A DNA stretch of 64,000 nucleotides from Lachnospiraceae bacterium (GCA_021199655.1 JAJQHQ010000092.1:1-64000); one strand, 5' to 3'; shown: positions 1-9,852, counted from the first letter of the stretch. Program-made: numbers and translations. The notes: generated by a model from the sequence alone, not told the origin.

Positions 1-2
1 GC

Positions 3-43
3 CGGCCGCGAGTGGCAAAGCCACTAACTTCCTTTCGCGGCCG
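3..43. repeat. Nested inverted repeat (outer CGGCCGCGA/TCGCGGCCG, inner GTGGC-AAA-GCCAC)
   Basis: Perfect outer arms 3-11 / 35-43 enclosing an inner hairpin; read directly from sequence at window edge. Confidence 0.6.
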
Positions 44-51
44 TGCGCATA

Positions 52-88
52 AAAACCCCACGGGAAGTTATGTCTCCCGTGGGGTTTT
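52..88. terminator. Bidirectional rho-independent terminator
   Basis: AAAACCCCACGGGA-agttatgtc-TCCCGTGGGGTTTT, 14-bp perfect arms with A/T tracts on both sides. Confidence 0.85.
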
Positions 89-129
89 GTCCTGTAGTTT
101 GTGCACCATTTCTTTACTTCCAGCCTGCA

Positions 130-600
130 TCAGACTTCCCATCTGCTTTTCCGGTTCTCGCAGATCGATTCCCACTGGCATCCTCCGCAGATTTCCGCCC
201 GTCTTCCCGCTGACAGAATGCATGCCTGTACCAGAGAAGTAAATTCGTCAAATCCGAGAATCTGCTCCTCTGTCAGTCCGCATAAATCCAGAACGCCTCG
301 GTCATGCTTCTGCACCTTTTCCGCGTCGCGGCAGCTTCCGTCCAGATTGTTCGGACATGCGGAGCAGATCTCATCAGTGTGTGTCACCAGGCGAACCAGA
401 ACCCCGGGGGTGTCCGTTCCGGTAAGCCGCTCCAGCATTTTTTGCATATGTGCCGAGAAGCCTTCGCTGTATCCTTTTCCTTCAAAATACGCCAGACACA
501 TCCCGTGGTGCGCGCGCAGGGAAATCGGGCTCGTTTTCTGAAGCTCCGCCCCGGCACGAAGCGTTTTTATCATGTTCTCACTTGTTTCTTCCAAAGTCAT
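130..600 (-). CDS. DUF1284 domain-containing protein
   Basis: RAHHGMCLAYFEGKGYSEGF motif plus conserved cysteines. Confidence 0.75.
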   Translation of the reverse strand: MTLEETSENMIKTLRAGAELQKTSPISLRAHHGMCLAYFEGKGYSEGFSAHMQKMLERLTGTDTPGVLVRLVTHTDEICSACPNNLDGSCRDAEKVQKHDRGVLDLCGLTEEQILGFDEFTSLVQACILSAGRRAEICGGCQWESICENRKSRWEV

Positions 601-652
601 GCTTCTCTCCTTCGGAGCGTTTTCCAGACAATCCAGTCTGTTATAGAGAATG

Positions 653-1222
653 TTACACCGCGTACTTCCGCAGCCGGTTCGACAGAAGAAAAGCCAGCGC
701 GATCTTCACCAGATCCGGAATGACAAACGGGAAAATACACCATCCGAGAACGGTCATCAGACCAACTGCTCCCGTCTGACTCGTGTACACCGCCATGAAC
801 CATACCGTGCCAAACGCATAGCAGACAATCAGGCCGATTACCATCGAAACGATCTGCACGATCGTACTCCGGCCAAGCGTATTCTCCATCAGCCACATCG
901 TAAGCGCGGAAAACAAAAATCCGACAATATAGCCGCCACTGGTGCCCAGAAGCGCACCGATGCCGCCGGAAAATCCCGCAAATACCGGCAATCCGATCGC
1001 GCCCAGCAGAATATAGACCAGAACCGCAAGGGTTCCTCTTTTGCCGCCCAGAATGCCCACTGCCATGAACACGCCAAAGGTCTGCAGGGTAAATGGCACC
1101 GTCGTAGGAATCGAAATCCACGAGCATACTGCCATCAGCGCCGCAAATACGGCAATATAAACCATGTCAATCGTCTTCATGCCGGTCCGGCCGGACTCTG
1201 TTTTTGTACCTGTAGTCATCAT
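653..1222 (-). CDS. bioY: Biotin transporter BioY (ECF S component)
   Basis: BioY-like hydrophobic sequence (TVPFTLQTFGVFMAVGILGGKRGTLAVLVYILLGAIGLPVFAGFSGG). Confidence 0.9.
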   Translation of the reverse strand: MMTTGTKTESGRTGMKTIDMVYIAVFAALMAVCSWISIPTTVPFTLQTFGVFMAVGILGGKRGTLAVLVYILLGAIGLPVFAGFSGGIGALLGTSGGYIVGFLFSALTMWLMENTLGRSTIVQIVSMVIGLIVCYAFGTVWFMAVYTSQTGAVGLMTVLGWCIFPFVIPDLVKIALAFLLSNRLRKYAV

Positions 1223-1307
1223 TTTCCTCCTCTTTTACAGCCGGTACGTTTCATTCTAATACGCCGACTGCTTTATCGGAGAATACTTTAGCACAGGAAG
1301 CATCTAT

Positions 1308-1336
1308 TGTCAACTTTTTTTCTTATTTGGTTGACA
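1308..1336 (-). promoter_or_regulatory. Probable BirA operator upstream of bioY
   Basis: Perfect inverted repeat TGTCAAC-N15-GTTGACA upstream of bioY; architecture matches BirA sites. Confidence 0.65.
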
Positions 1337-1371
1337 TGTCTGTAATTACAGTAAACAGGAAACAAAAACAT

Positions 1372-3051
1372 TCACTCATGTTCCGCCTCCTGAATCAGCA
1401 CTTCTTTCCCCCGAAACGCAAATCCATACTTGCGAACCGTTCGAATGCCCCTGGCTTTCAGATCGGTTTCGTATCTCATGGTTTCAATCTGCTCCAGCGC
1501 CCGCTTCGCAGTCTCTTCCAACGTAGTCTCTTTCTTCGGATCAAAAACCTTAAATTCGATGATAATCCCATCCGACTTTCCATCCCGCGGCTCAATGCAG
1601 ACATCATACCGGCCAAATCCGCTCTCCCTGTTCGATGTCAGGATATGTGTCCGATCCAGGTCAGCGATCAGCCCAAGCGTAAATCCATGATAAAACTGCT
1701 CGGCCACATCACTCTCAGAAGAGCCGCTTCCTACATCAAAAAAGCTGAACGTCCGGGATGTCACTTTCTCCATATACCGCTGCATCCCTTCCAGATTCCC
1801 CGCAAGCAGCATACGAATAAATTCTGTGTATTCATCATACGATTCGGCAAACCATTTTTTAACCAGTTTGCAAAGGGTCTCACGCACTTCATAATTTGTC
1901 AGAGCAATTTCGTATCTGTCAGACTGCTTCTGTACAATTTTTACATACCCGGTCATCAGAAACCAGCTCCAGATCGTTTTCGAATCTCCCCGCAGCTCCG
2001 CATAGGTAGTAGATTCATCAATCTCCGTCAGAATGGAGCCGCCTTTCAGCAGAATCTCAAACTCATCTTTCACCTTGACAGAACCTTCCCTCACCAGCTT
2101 CCCTACCAGCGCGTTTCCGCTCGTATTCATCCAGTAAGGACTCAATTCTCCAAATTTCAGAAAATTCAGGATTGACCACGGATTATAAATCCCTTTTTGA
2201 GCGCCAAACTGAAAACCGTCATACCACTGTTTGACCTCTGCCTTTTCATCAGAAAGTCCATAAGTGTCCAGAGCACCAAAAACCTCCTGTTCTGTAAAGC
2301 CAAAGCAGGTTTCGTACATCCTCGTAGTAGTCGTCACAACCGCCAGATTATTCAGATCCGAAAAAATCGACTCATGCGTGATTCTGGTGATACCCGTTAT
2401 CAGAGCCCGGTCCAAATACGGATTATCTTTAAAAGCAGCATGAAACATACGGCGTATATATTCTATAGCGGTATCCCAATACCCTGCCGTATATGCTTCC
2501 AGCATAGGAGTATCATACTCATCAAGCAGAATCAGAACTTTCTTTCCAAAATACTCATACATGCACTGCGACAGAAACTGGATTGCATCCATGCAGGATT
2601 CATCAGAAGCTTTTTGCCAGATGATCTGCGAAAACAGTGCTTTCTCCGCATCTGACACTTTGTCAGATTTCAACAAATATGAATGCCTTTCAAACAATCT
2701 TGCCAATTGTATCCGCATGGCGATACACATACTCTCATAGCTGCTCTGTTTTATATTTGCCAGGCTCAGATTGATGACTGGAAAGGTTCCCTGCATCGCC
2801 TGAAAACGTTCCTCACCCGCAATAAAGAGCCCGTCAAACAAATCCATCCTGTCATGATACCGGACTGAGAAAAAAGTCTCAACCATATTCAGAGTCAGCG
2901 TCTTTCCAAAACGCCTTGGTCTCGTAATCAGTGTTACCTGATCTGCACTGTCATACCAGTCTTTTATAAACCGGGTCTTATCTACATAAAATACATTTCT
3001 GCCAATGATATCCTCAAAAGCAGTGATACCCAAAGCAACTGTTTTCTTCAT
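1372..3051 (-). CDS. AAA-ATPase-like / PD-(D/E)XK nuclease-superfamily protein, copy 1
   Basis: N-terminal GITAFEDIIGRNVFYVDKTRFIKDW...ITRPRRFGKTLTLNM (P-loop-like) and C-terminal FGRYDVCIEPRDGKSDGIIIEFKVF (D-x-IIEFK nuclease motif). Confidence 0.85.
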   Translation of the reverse strand: MKKTVALGITAFEDIIGRNVFYVDKTRFIKDWYDSADQVTLITRPRRFGKTLTLNMVETFFSVRYHDRMDLFDGLFIAGEERFQAMQGTFPVINLSLANIKQSSYESMCIAMRIQLARLFERHSYLLKSDKVSDAEKALFSQIIWQKASDESCMDAIQFLSQCMYEYFGKKVLILLDEYDTPMLEAYTAGYWDTAIEYIRRMFHAAFKDNPYLDRALITGITRITHESIFSDLNNLAVVTTTTRMYETCFGFTEQEVFGALDTYGLSDEKAEVKQWYDGFQFGAQKGIYNPWSILNFLKFGELSPYWMNTSGNALVGKLVREGSVKVKDEFEILLKGGSILTEIDESTTYAELRGDSKTIWSWFLMTGYVKIVQKQSDRYEIALTNYEVRETLCKLVKKWFAESYDEYTEFIRMLLAGNLEGMQRYMEKVTSRTFSFFDVGSGSSESDVAEQFYHGFTLGLIADLDRTHILTSNRESGFGRYDVCIEPRDGKSDGIIIEFKVFDPKKETTLEETAKRALEQIETMRYETDLKARGIRTVRKYGFAFRGKEVLIQEAEHE

Positions 3052-3250
3052 GGTCGCACCTCCTCATCACTGCAAACCTTTCTATCTCCACTGTATCAGG
3101 CAATCTTCTCCTAACGATTTTTACGGCTTTATAATATGCGCACAGGCACATAAGGAATCATGACAGCTTGCGCCGTCTGCGCCTGGCGCAAACGAGCTGC
3201 CGCTCGATAATATAGCAGTAGTATAACATACCTGTTTCGATCCCGCCACA

Positions 3251-3293
3251 AAAAAGACACAGCAGATACTATTTCAATCTGCTGTGTCTTTTT
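3251..3293. terminator. Hairpin terminator (AAAAAGACACAGCAGAT...ATCTGCTGTGTCTTTTT)
   Basis: 17-bp perfect arms with A/T ends; a near copy is at 5676-5715. Confidence 0.75.
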
Positions 3294-3410
3294 AGAATCG
3301 CACCATAACAGCGCCACTCTCGCCCCGCTCTCATACATTCTGGCAGCAAGGTTTTCCGGAAAATATGCAGACTGCCCTTATTCCGGGCTTTAGCTATAAG
3401 TCCATATTCA

Positions 3411-3776
3411 TCATTTCTCTGCATCTGATACACCATCTGAATCTACAAACTCATAGGTATCAATAGGAAGTTTAGCTCCACCTTTTCGCAGTAGTTCAAA
3501 GTCGTCAAACTGTTTCATTCCATATCTTCGAAGAATCTTGTCAATATCCCGTCTCTTAGGGTCAGGAAGGCGACTAGCAAATGTCGGAAATAGTCTCTCA
3601 CTCGTATAAAGTGTATCCGTCGGGAAAGCTTTCAGTTCCAGGTACCCATCCTTTTTGGCAAGATTATAATCTCCGCAATATTGAAATTCATATTGCTTTC
3701 CTTTGGTTAGCTTTCCCACAATATAATTTCTTCTTGATCTTGGGTTGCTCCATTTTAAATACAAAGTATTGCTCAT
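3411..3776 (-). CDS. Small HipA-N-terminal-like protein
   Basis: YIVGKLTKGKQYEFQYC...LFPTFASRLPDPKRR...DDFELLRKGGAKLPID resembles the HipA N-terminal subdomain; ATG overlaps the stop of the upstream gene by 4 bp. Confidence 0.5.
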   Translation of the reverse strand: MSNTLYLKWSNPRSRRNYIVGKLTKGKQYEFQYCGDYNLAKKDGYLELKAFPTDTLYTSERLFPTFASRLPDPKRRDIDKILRRYGMKQFDDFELLRKGGAKLPIDTYEFVDSDGVSDAEK

Positions 3777-5476
3777 TGAATATTTCCGCTTCCCTTCCGC
3801 TCTTGTTCCGCCTCCTGGATCAGCACTTCTTTTCCCCGAAAAGCGAACCCATACTTGCAAACTGTCTTAATCCCCCTGGCTTTCAGGTCGATTTCATATT
3901 TCTTAGTCTCTATTTGCTCCAGTGCCCGCTTTGCAGTCTCTTCCAGCGTAGTCTCTTTCTTCGAATCAAACACCTTAAATTCGATGATAATCCCATCCGA
4001 CTTTCTATCCCGCGGCTCAATGCAGACATCATACCGACCAAATCCGCTCTCCCTGTTCGATGTCAGGATATGAGTGCGATCCAGGTCGGCAATCAGCCCC
4101 AGCGTGAATCCATGATAAAACTGCTCCGCCACATCGCTCTCAGAAGAGCCACTTCCTACATCAAAAAAGCTGAACGTCTGGGCTGTCACTTTCTCCATAT
4201 ACCGCTGCATCCCTTCCAGATTCCCGGCAAGCAGCATACGGATAAATTCCGTGTATTCATCATACGATTCGGCAAACCACTTCTTTACCAGCTTGTAAAA
4301 AGCTTCCCGAACTTCAAAATTCGTCAGAGCGATCTCATACCCGTTTTCCCGTTCCTGTACAATCTTCACATATCCCGTCGTAAGAAACCAACTCCAGATT
4401 GTTTTCGAATCTCCACGCAATTCTGCATAGGTGATCGACTCATCAATCTCAGTGACAATTGTGCCACCTTTCAGCAAAATCTCAAAGTCATCCTTTATTT
4501 TAAGCGACCCCTCCCGTACCAGATTGCCTACTAACGCATTTCCACTGGTATTCATCCAATATGTGGAAAATTTCCTGGCTTTCAAATAATTCAGAATCGA
4601 CCAGGGATTATAAATGCCGCTGTGCTTTCCAAACTGAAACCCATCATACCAATACCGCACCTTATCCATATTATCAGACAAGCCGTAATTTTCCAAAGCT
4701 GAAAAGACTTCCTCCTCCGTAAAGCCAAAAGAATCCTCCAACTGCTCCGTCGTAGTCGTCACAACAGATATATTGTTCAAATCAGAAAAAATCGATTCCT
4801 GTGTAATTCTTGTAATACCAGTGAGAAGTCCTCTTTCCAGATATAGGTTATCTTTAAATGCAGCATGAAACATACGACGGATGTATTCAATGGCAATATC
4901 CCAATAGTTCGCCGTATAAGCTTCAAGCATAGGAGTATCATACTCATCAATCAGAATCAGGACTTTTTTGCCAAAATGCTCATACATGCATTGTGAAAGG
5001 AATCTAATCGCATCCATGCAATCCTGATCAGGGGCTTTCTTCCAGATTATTTTCGAAAAATCCTCCTTCTCCGCTTCTGTCAATCTGTCAGATTGCAATA
5101 AATAGGAATGTCTCCCAAACAAATCTGCAGCCAGCCGCCGCATGGCATAGCACATATCGTCATAGCTTCTCTGCTTTACATTTGCCAAGCTTAAATTAAT
5201 CACCGGAAAGGTTCCCTGCATCGCCCGAAAACGTTCCTCACCCGCAATAAAGAGTCCGTCAAACAAATCCATCCGGTTCTGATACCGGACCGAAAAAAAC
5301 GTCTCAACCATATTCAGAGTCAGCGTCTTTCCAAAACGCCTTGGCCTCGTAATCAGTGTTACCTGATCTGCACTGTCATACCAGTCTTTTATAAACCGGG
5401 TCTTATCTACATAAAATACATTTCTGCCAATGATATCCTCAAAAGCAGTGATACCTAAAGCAACCGTTTTCTTCAT
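3773..5476 (-). CDS. AAA-ATPase-like / PD-(D/E)XK nuclease-superfamily protein, copy 2
   Basis: Close paralog of the 1372-3051 product; start set to MKKTVALGITAFEDIIGRNVFYVDKTRF, equivalent to copy 1. Confidence 0.85.
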   Translation of the reverse strand: MKKTVALGITAFEDIIGRNVFYVDKTRFIKDWYDSADQVTLITRPRRFGKTLTLNMVETFFSVRYQNRMDLFDGLFIAGEERFRAMQGTFPVINLSLANVKQRSYDDMCYAMRRLAADLFGRHSYLLQSDRLTEAEKEDFSKIIWKKAPDQDCMDAIRFLSQCMYEHFGKKVLILIDEYDTPMLEAYTANYWDIAIEYIRRMFHAAFKDNLYLERGLLTGITRITQESIFSDLNNISVVTTTTEQLEDSFGFTEEEVFSALENYGLSDNMDKVRYWYDGFQFGKHSGIYNPWSILNYLKARKFSTYWMNTSGNALVGNLVREGSLKIKDDFEILLKGGTIVTEIDESITYAELRGDSKTIWSWFLTTGYVKIVQERENGYEIALTNFEVREAFYKLVKKWFAESYDEYTEFIRMLLAGNLEGMQRYMEKVTAQTFSFFDVGSGSSESDVAEQFYHGFTLGLIADLDRTHILTSNRESGFGRYDVCIEPRDRKSDGIIIEFKVFDSKKETTLEETAKRALEQIETKKYEIDLKARGIKTVCKYGFAFRGKEVLIQEAEQERKGSGNIQ

Positions 5477-5675
5477 GGCCGCACCTCCTGTCACTGCAAA
5501 CCTTTCTATCTCCACTGTATCAGGCAATCTTCCCCTAACGATTTTACGGCTTTATAATATGCGCACAGGCGCATAAGGAATCATGACAGCTTGCGCTGTC
5601 TGCGCCTGGCGCGAACGAGCTGCCGCTCGATAATATAGCCGTAGTATAACATACCTGTTACGATCCCGCCACAAA

Positions 5676-5715
5676 AAAAGACACAGCAGATAAAGATAGT
5701 TCTGCTGTGTCTTTT
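5676..5715. terminator. Hairpin terminator, duplicate of the 3251-3293 hairpin
   Basis: AAAAGACACAGCAGA-taaagatagt-TCTGCTGTGTCTTTT. Confidence 0.75.
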
Positions 5716-5812
5716 GAGAATCGCAATGAGGCAGCGCCAGCTTTTCATGTTAAATAGTTGCAGTCGATCGGACATCACCAACATCAACTGTATAAATATT
5801 AACTCATGGATT

Positions 5813-6763
5813 TCATATCCACGTATTAATCATGAACTGATTAATGACTGGCAAAGCGGCACTCATACACTCCTGCGATAAACTGAGCATTTCCCGCAGG
5901 CTTGTATCCGTATTCTCCCGTTCCGGAGAGTTTCGCCATTTATCATTTAAAATTATGCCATCAAATTTTCCATCCAGTGCGTTTGACATGACATACGTAC
6001 ATATCATAGCTGAATACAATTTGTCCAGTTCATACAAGCAATCTAAATTCAGTCTTCCACAGGCTCGATCATGAATCTGTTTCATCTGCTCCAGAAAGTC
6101 CTGCTTCAGATAATTATTTACAGCATAATCATCGAATCGTACTAATGGTTTACTCAGAGCCTGTAAGCTTCTTTTCAGATGATCCAGATCAGACGAAAAC
6201 GATCTGCCAGTTCTTACAGTCGTTTTCGCCATGGATTCCAGTGGTGCTATAAGTTCTCTTGAAAGATCTGCACATATATATGCAAGCTCTGTCATTGGTG
6301 TGGAATACTGATACCCTCTTGCGCACAGATATTCCCTATAGTACGCCCAATAGGAACTGCCCACACCGGCAAGTAAATCCGCCAGTACCTTCCTGATATT
6401 ACAATATTGCTGTGGTTGGAAAGCCGCTGATCTGCACCAATTCAAATCGTATGCCTCCAGAATATCAGCTATTTTCCCGGAACTATCCTTAACAGTCGAT
6501 TTTGTTCTTTTATTAAGGGTAGTACGTGATAAATCCATCTGATACCATCTGGTCATATGCCTGTAACGGAATATCTGAAGTTCCGATGTGTTAGCCGCCA
6601 CATAATTACTCATAGTGCCAGCGATGATAAACCGCTCCAGAGGATGCTTCTGGGGGTATGTTTCATCCGCGTAATTAATTTCCCGCCACACACGTTCTTC
6701 GTTATTTTTTTGCAGTTCAATACTGTGTTTTTTTAGCATATTCATATCGAAAAAGTATACCAC
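5813..6763 (-). CDS. Hypothetical protein
   Basis: Long ORF (316 aa); no family recognised. Confidence 0.6.
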   Translation of the reverse strand: MVYFFDMNMLKKHSIELQKNNEERVWREINYADETYPQKHPLERFIIAGTMSNYVAANTSELQIFRYRHMTRWYQMDLSRTTLNKRTKSTVKDSSGKIADILEAYDLNWCRSAAFQPQQYCNIRKVLADLLAGVGSSYWAYYREYLCARGYQYSTPMTELAYICADLSRELIAPLESMAKTTVRTGRSFSSDLDHLKRSLQALSKPLVRFDDYAVNNYLKQDFLEQMKQIHDRACGRLNLDCLYELDKLYSAMICTYVMSNALDGKFDGIILNDKWRNSPERENTDTSLREMLSLSQECMSAALPVINQFMINTWI

Positions 6764-6924
6764 ATTCCTGTCGAAAAAGACACCCTGATGTATTTATTTA
6801 ACAAGGTGTCTTTTCAAATCAATCTACTTACAGAGGACTATTCATAAGCTTTCTACTATATTTCTGCTTACTTATTTTCAAAAAAACATAAAAGAAATAA
6901 AGCCACTGATCTGCTGTAGATGGA

Positions 6925-7953
6925 TCAAACAATTATACAAATATGATCCCCTACTTCCTGATAATCTTCCTCCATAACTTTATTCTGTAAATAATCCTCC
7001 AGATGAAGATATTCGTTTTTCCCCAATTTCTGGATTACATTTTCTGAATGAATCAATTCTCCAATCTGTGTCTCAGTAGTTAGCATTGTTGAATTATAAA
7101 CCAGATATTTGTCTTCAAAAGAAAGCTCCGTAAAATCGGTCAGCAATCTTTTTTTGAATGTCGAGGCAAAATGTTGATCCGCCATTCTTTGCAGAACTTT
7201 AAATGACAAATTATAAACCGGCGAGATTTCACCTTTTTCATAATAATACAAAGCGGAAAAAGCTTTCAGTTCTTTCGCAAATGCGCTTCCCAGTGGGAAC
7301 AAAATATCGCAAGCTAATGAACTATCCAATTTTTCTTCCTCAAAATCTGATATTTTTCCGCCTAAAAAAGTGGAAATCTCACACAAGCGGTCACTTACAT
7401 CAAATAATATTGACTCATTCAATTCGTCAGATTTTAGTTTTTCAACATCAGAGATAATATAATAGCTATATTTATAAAAATCATCCCTGACCTTTTTCTT
7501 TGTCTCCTGATCAATTTTATATTCTATGGAATCTAAACGTTTTTCTATCTTATTTAAAGAATTTGAGACCATAGCAAATCCTGCAAGAGAAATTCCACAA
7601 TTCACTATATTAAGAGTGCAATTAAGCCACCCCAACGAACTTAAATTGGGAAGAGCTTCTACGGCCATCTGTACCTGATCAAGCTTATCTAAGGATAAAT
7701 CGATTTTCTTATTAATCTGGTTTACACTTTTTTGTACCTTTGCTGATTGCACATTATTTACTGCACCAGATACAAGTGAAAGCGGAGACAAGATATCTCC
7801 TGTCATGTTCTTTACTGCAGGCTTTGCCAACTCCACAAGTTGTTTTGTTACAATGTCCCTGACACCACCACTACTTATTTCTGCTAAACCAGACTTAATC
7901 ATTTTTGCAGAATTGCTGCTGATAGTATACGCAATCACTCTTTCACCAATCAT
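6925..7953 (-). CDS. Uncharacterised protein with hydrophobic segments and coiled coil; second gene of a two-gene operon
   Basis: Long ORF; start MIGERVIAYTISSNSAKM overlaps the end of the upstream ORF; central hydrophobic stretch LGWLNCTLNIVNCGISLAGFAMVSNSLNKIEKRLDSIEYKID. Confidence 0.65.
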   Translation of the reverse strand: MIGERVIAYTISSNSAKMIKSGLAEISSGGVRDIVTKQLVELAKPAVKNMTGDILSPLSLVSGAVNNVQSAKVQKSVNQINKKIDLSLDKLDQVQMAVEALPNLSSLGWLNCTLNIVNCGISLAGFAMVSNSLNKIEKRLDSIEYKIDQETKKKVRDDFYKYSYYIISDVEKLKSDELNESILFDVSDRLCEISTFLGGKISDFEEEKLDSSLACDILFPLGSAFAKELKAFSALYYYEKGEISPVYNLSFKVLQRMADQHFASTFKKRLLTDFTELSFEDKYLVYNSTMLTTETQIGELIHSENVIQKLGKNEYLHLEDYLQNKVMEEDYQEVGDHICIIV

Positions 7954-8743
7954 TTCCACACCTCTCATTAATCTCTTTCATTCTTATTTCAGTTGCCATT
8001 ATGCAGTATAATAAATACATATCTGTCCAAAATTCTTTAATATTATTTTTATCATTTGCATTCACCGCTGTTACAACAGGAAAAGCGGCTGCGATTATAG
8101 ATGAATCCTTAGCATTATTCTTTTCAAATCCATTTACCCCTACCACCATTGGAAGTATAGATGGAATCAAAAAAGTATGCGTAATGCAAGTATTAACGAT
8201 CCATTCCATCTCGGATGAAGCATTTCGTTTTATATGATCTATATTTCTTATATAATCAAAAACTTCTTTTGCCACAAACTCATATACGTTTAAAGGAACC
8301 GTCGTTTCATCATTTTTCAAGGCCAAATTGACATTTGCGACAATAATACACACATGATTTACTAACTCAAATAATTCCTTCTCATCAAGATCTTCCTTAC
8401 GTTTTATGCGTTCGTTTTCCCCTCGTATAATTCTTCTGGTATGATTAATAAATTTCTGTATATCCTCATCTGGCTTCTTTGAGCCAAGAATCTTATTATG
8501 CCTCATTAATTCTTTCAGCTTATTGAAGAGAATCAAATTATTTTTGTTATCATGATTTTTTCCTTTGTTATTTTTGTTTACTCCACTATTTTCTTCCCTA
8601 AATGCTAAAATATCATTAACATTTTTCATGAAATCATCTTTTGTTACAAATTCAGAGTAAGCGTTAATATCTGATCCCTCAACTTTTGAAAAAATATACT
8701 TGCAGTATTCCATATGTTTTCCTCTCATAAAAATTTTTTTCAT
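7943..8743 (-). CDS. Uncharacterised protein; first gene of a two-gene operon
   Basis: Long ORF (likely start MKKIFMRGKHMEYCKY or internal MEYCKY); overlaps the downstream gene. Confidence 0.6.
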   Translation of the reverse strand: MKKIFMRGKHMEYCKYIFSKVEGSDINAYSEFVTKDDFMKNVNDILAFREENSGVNKNNKGKNHDNKNNLILFNKLKELMRHNKILGSKKPDEDIQKFINHTRRIIRGENERIKRKEDLDEKELFELVNHVCIIVANVNLALKNDETTVPLNVYEFVAKEVFDYIRNIDHIKRNASSEMEWIVNTCITHTFLIPSILPMVVGVNGFEKNNAKDSSIIAAAFPVVTAVNANDKNNIKEFWTDMYLLYCIMATEIRMKEINERCGNDW

Positions 8744-9208
8744 GACATCAACAATACATAGTTTACAAGATATGATCTCACTTCTCTATCCTGCCAATTA
8801 TAAATAGCCCGAAAAATATCATTTCAGTTGTAATGAGATATTCAAAAACAATAAGGTGGATTCCCTCATATGTTCTTTCATCGTCAACTCTGCGCCTCCC
8901 CTCTCAAATAATCATAGAATAAACATCCCTGCTGCAAGCACTCAAGTACCCTACAATGCCTGCCCCAGTTACGAACGTGCTGAAATAGTCCCCCACCGAA
9001 CAAGTTCGAAATGAGTTTGATCCACGAAAGAATCAGGAAATAAACCTTATGTAGATTCAAATGTTTCGTTCTCCGATTATTCACCTACCGACTGTATTAT
9101 TCTGGAATAGAATTGATTCATTATAACATCTATAGTCACAATTTTCAATATCTATAAATGTAATTAATAAAATACAAATTTGCTATGATAAACAAAAAAG
9201 GAGTTTTT

Positions 9209-9538
9209 ATGGAAATAGCATCACTGATCACTTATTATCGCACAGAAAAAGGATTATCTGTCAATAAGCTTGCCAATATGGCCGGCATATCGCAGAGTTA
9301 CCTTCGGGATGTGGAACTGGGGAAAAAGGTTCCGACAATCACGACGCTTTCCTACATATGCGATGCACTGAACGTCTCTCTGGCAGAGTTTTTCTCTACA
9401 TATTGTCAGAAAGAATCCGGTATTGATTCTTTAATGCATGAAATCTACCGATTGAATCCCAAGCAGCGCAAACTCCTTGAAGACTTTCTTCATTCTTTGC
9501 TGTCTGACAAAACAAAAGAAGATATTTCCGACTGTTGA
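9209..9538 (+). CDS. XRE-family helix-turn-helix regulator
   Basis: TYYRTEKGLSVNKLANMAGISQSYLRDVELGKKVPTITTLSYICDALNVSLAEFF; RBS aaaaaggag before ATG. Confidence 0.85.
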   Translation: MEIASLITYYRTEKGLSVNKLANMAGISQSYLRDVELGKKVPTITTLSYICDALNVSLAEFFSTYCQKESGIDSLMHEIYRLNPKQRKLLEDFLHSLLSDKTKEDISDC

Positions 9539-9559
9539 ATCATCGGAAATATCTTCTTT
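9515..9559. terminator. Convergent terminator embedded in the end of the XRE gene
   Basis: 17-bp perfect arms AAAGAAGATATTTCCGA / TCGGAAATATCTTCTTT; stop codon lies in the loop. Confidence 0.75.
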
Positions 9560-9594
9560 GCTTTTCTGACATGCATCAGGTACTTTCGAGAGCA

Positions 9595-9852
9595 TCATTT
9601 GCGATTCAGGTATTTCTCCAGCTCTTCTTTTTTTACCCGCCACATCCCCTTTACCTTAACTGCATCAATCTCTCCGTCCCTAATAATATCAATCATCGAA
9701 CATCTGCCGATCTGCAGGGCCTCCTGGCATTGCGATACGGTCAATACATCCGGTAAATTTTCAAACATAACTATCCGCTCCTTTTCTGATCTGTTCGCAG
9801 TCAGCTTTTCAGCCAGACTTTCAACAACCGTCCCGATATTATGTCCGGACAC
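9595..9852 (-). CDS. Excisionase-type helix-turn-helix protein
   Basis: PDVLTVSQCQEALQIGRCSMIDIIRDGEIDAVKVKGMWRVKKEELEKYL; translation may begin at the internal MFENLPDV. Confidence 0.75.
   Translation of the reverse strand: MSGHNIGTVVESLAEKLTANRSEKERIVMFENLPDVLTVSQCQEALQIGRCSMIDIIRDGEIDAVKVKGMWRVKKEELEKYLNRK

Noticed and set aside
1327-2655. Plus-strand ORFs antisense to the AAA-ATPase/nuclease gene
   Set aside because: Opposite-strand shadow ORFs; minus-strand product has clear domain motifs
3581-4534. 317-aa plus-strand ORF antisense to copy 2
   Set aside because: Shadow of the conserved minus-strand gene; it parallels the shadow ORF over copy 1 because the genes are duplicated
8884-9084. 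66-aa minus-strand ORF
   Set aside because: No recognisable domain and no convincing RBS; likely non-coding or a transposase-like remnant that I could not support
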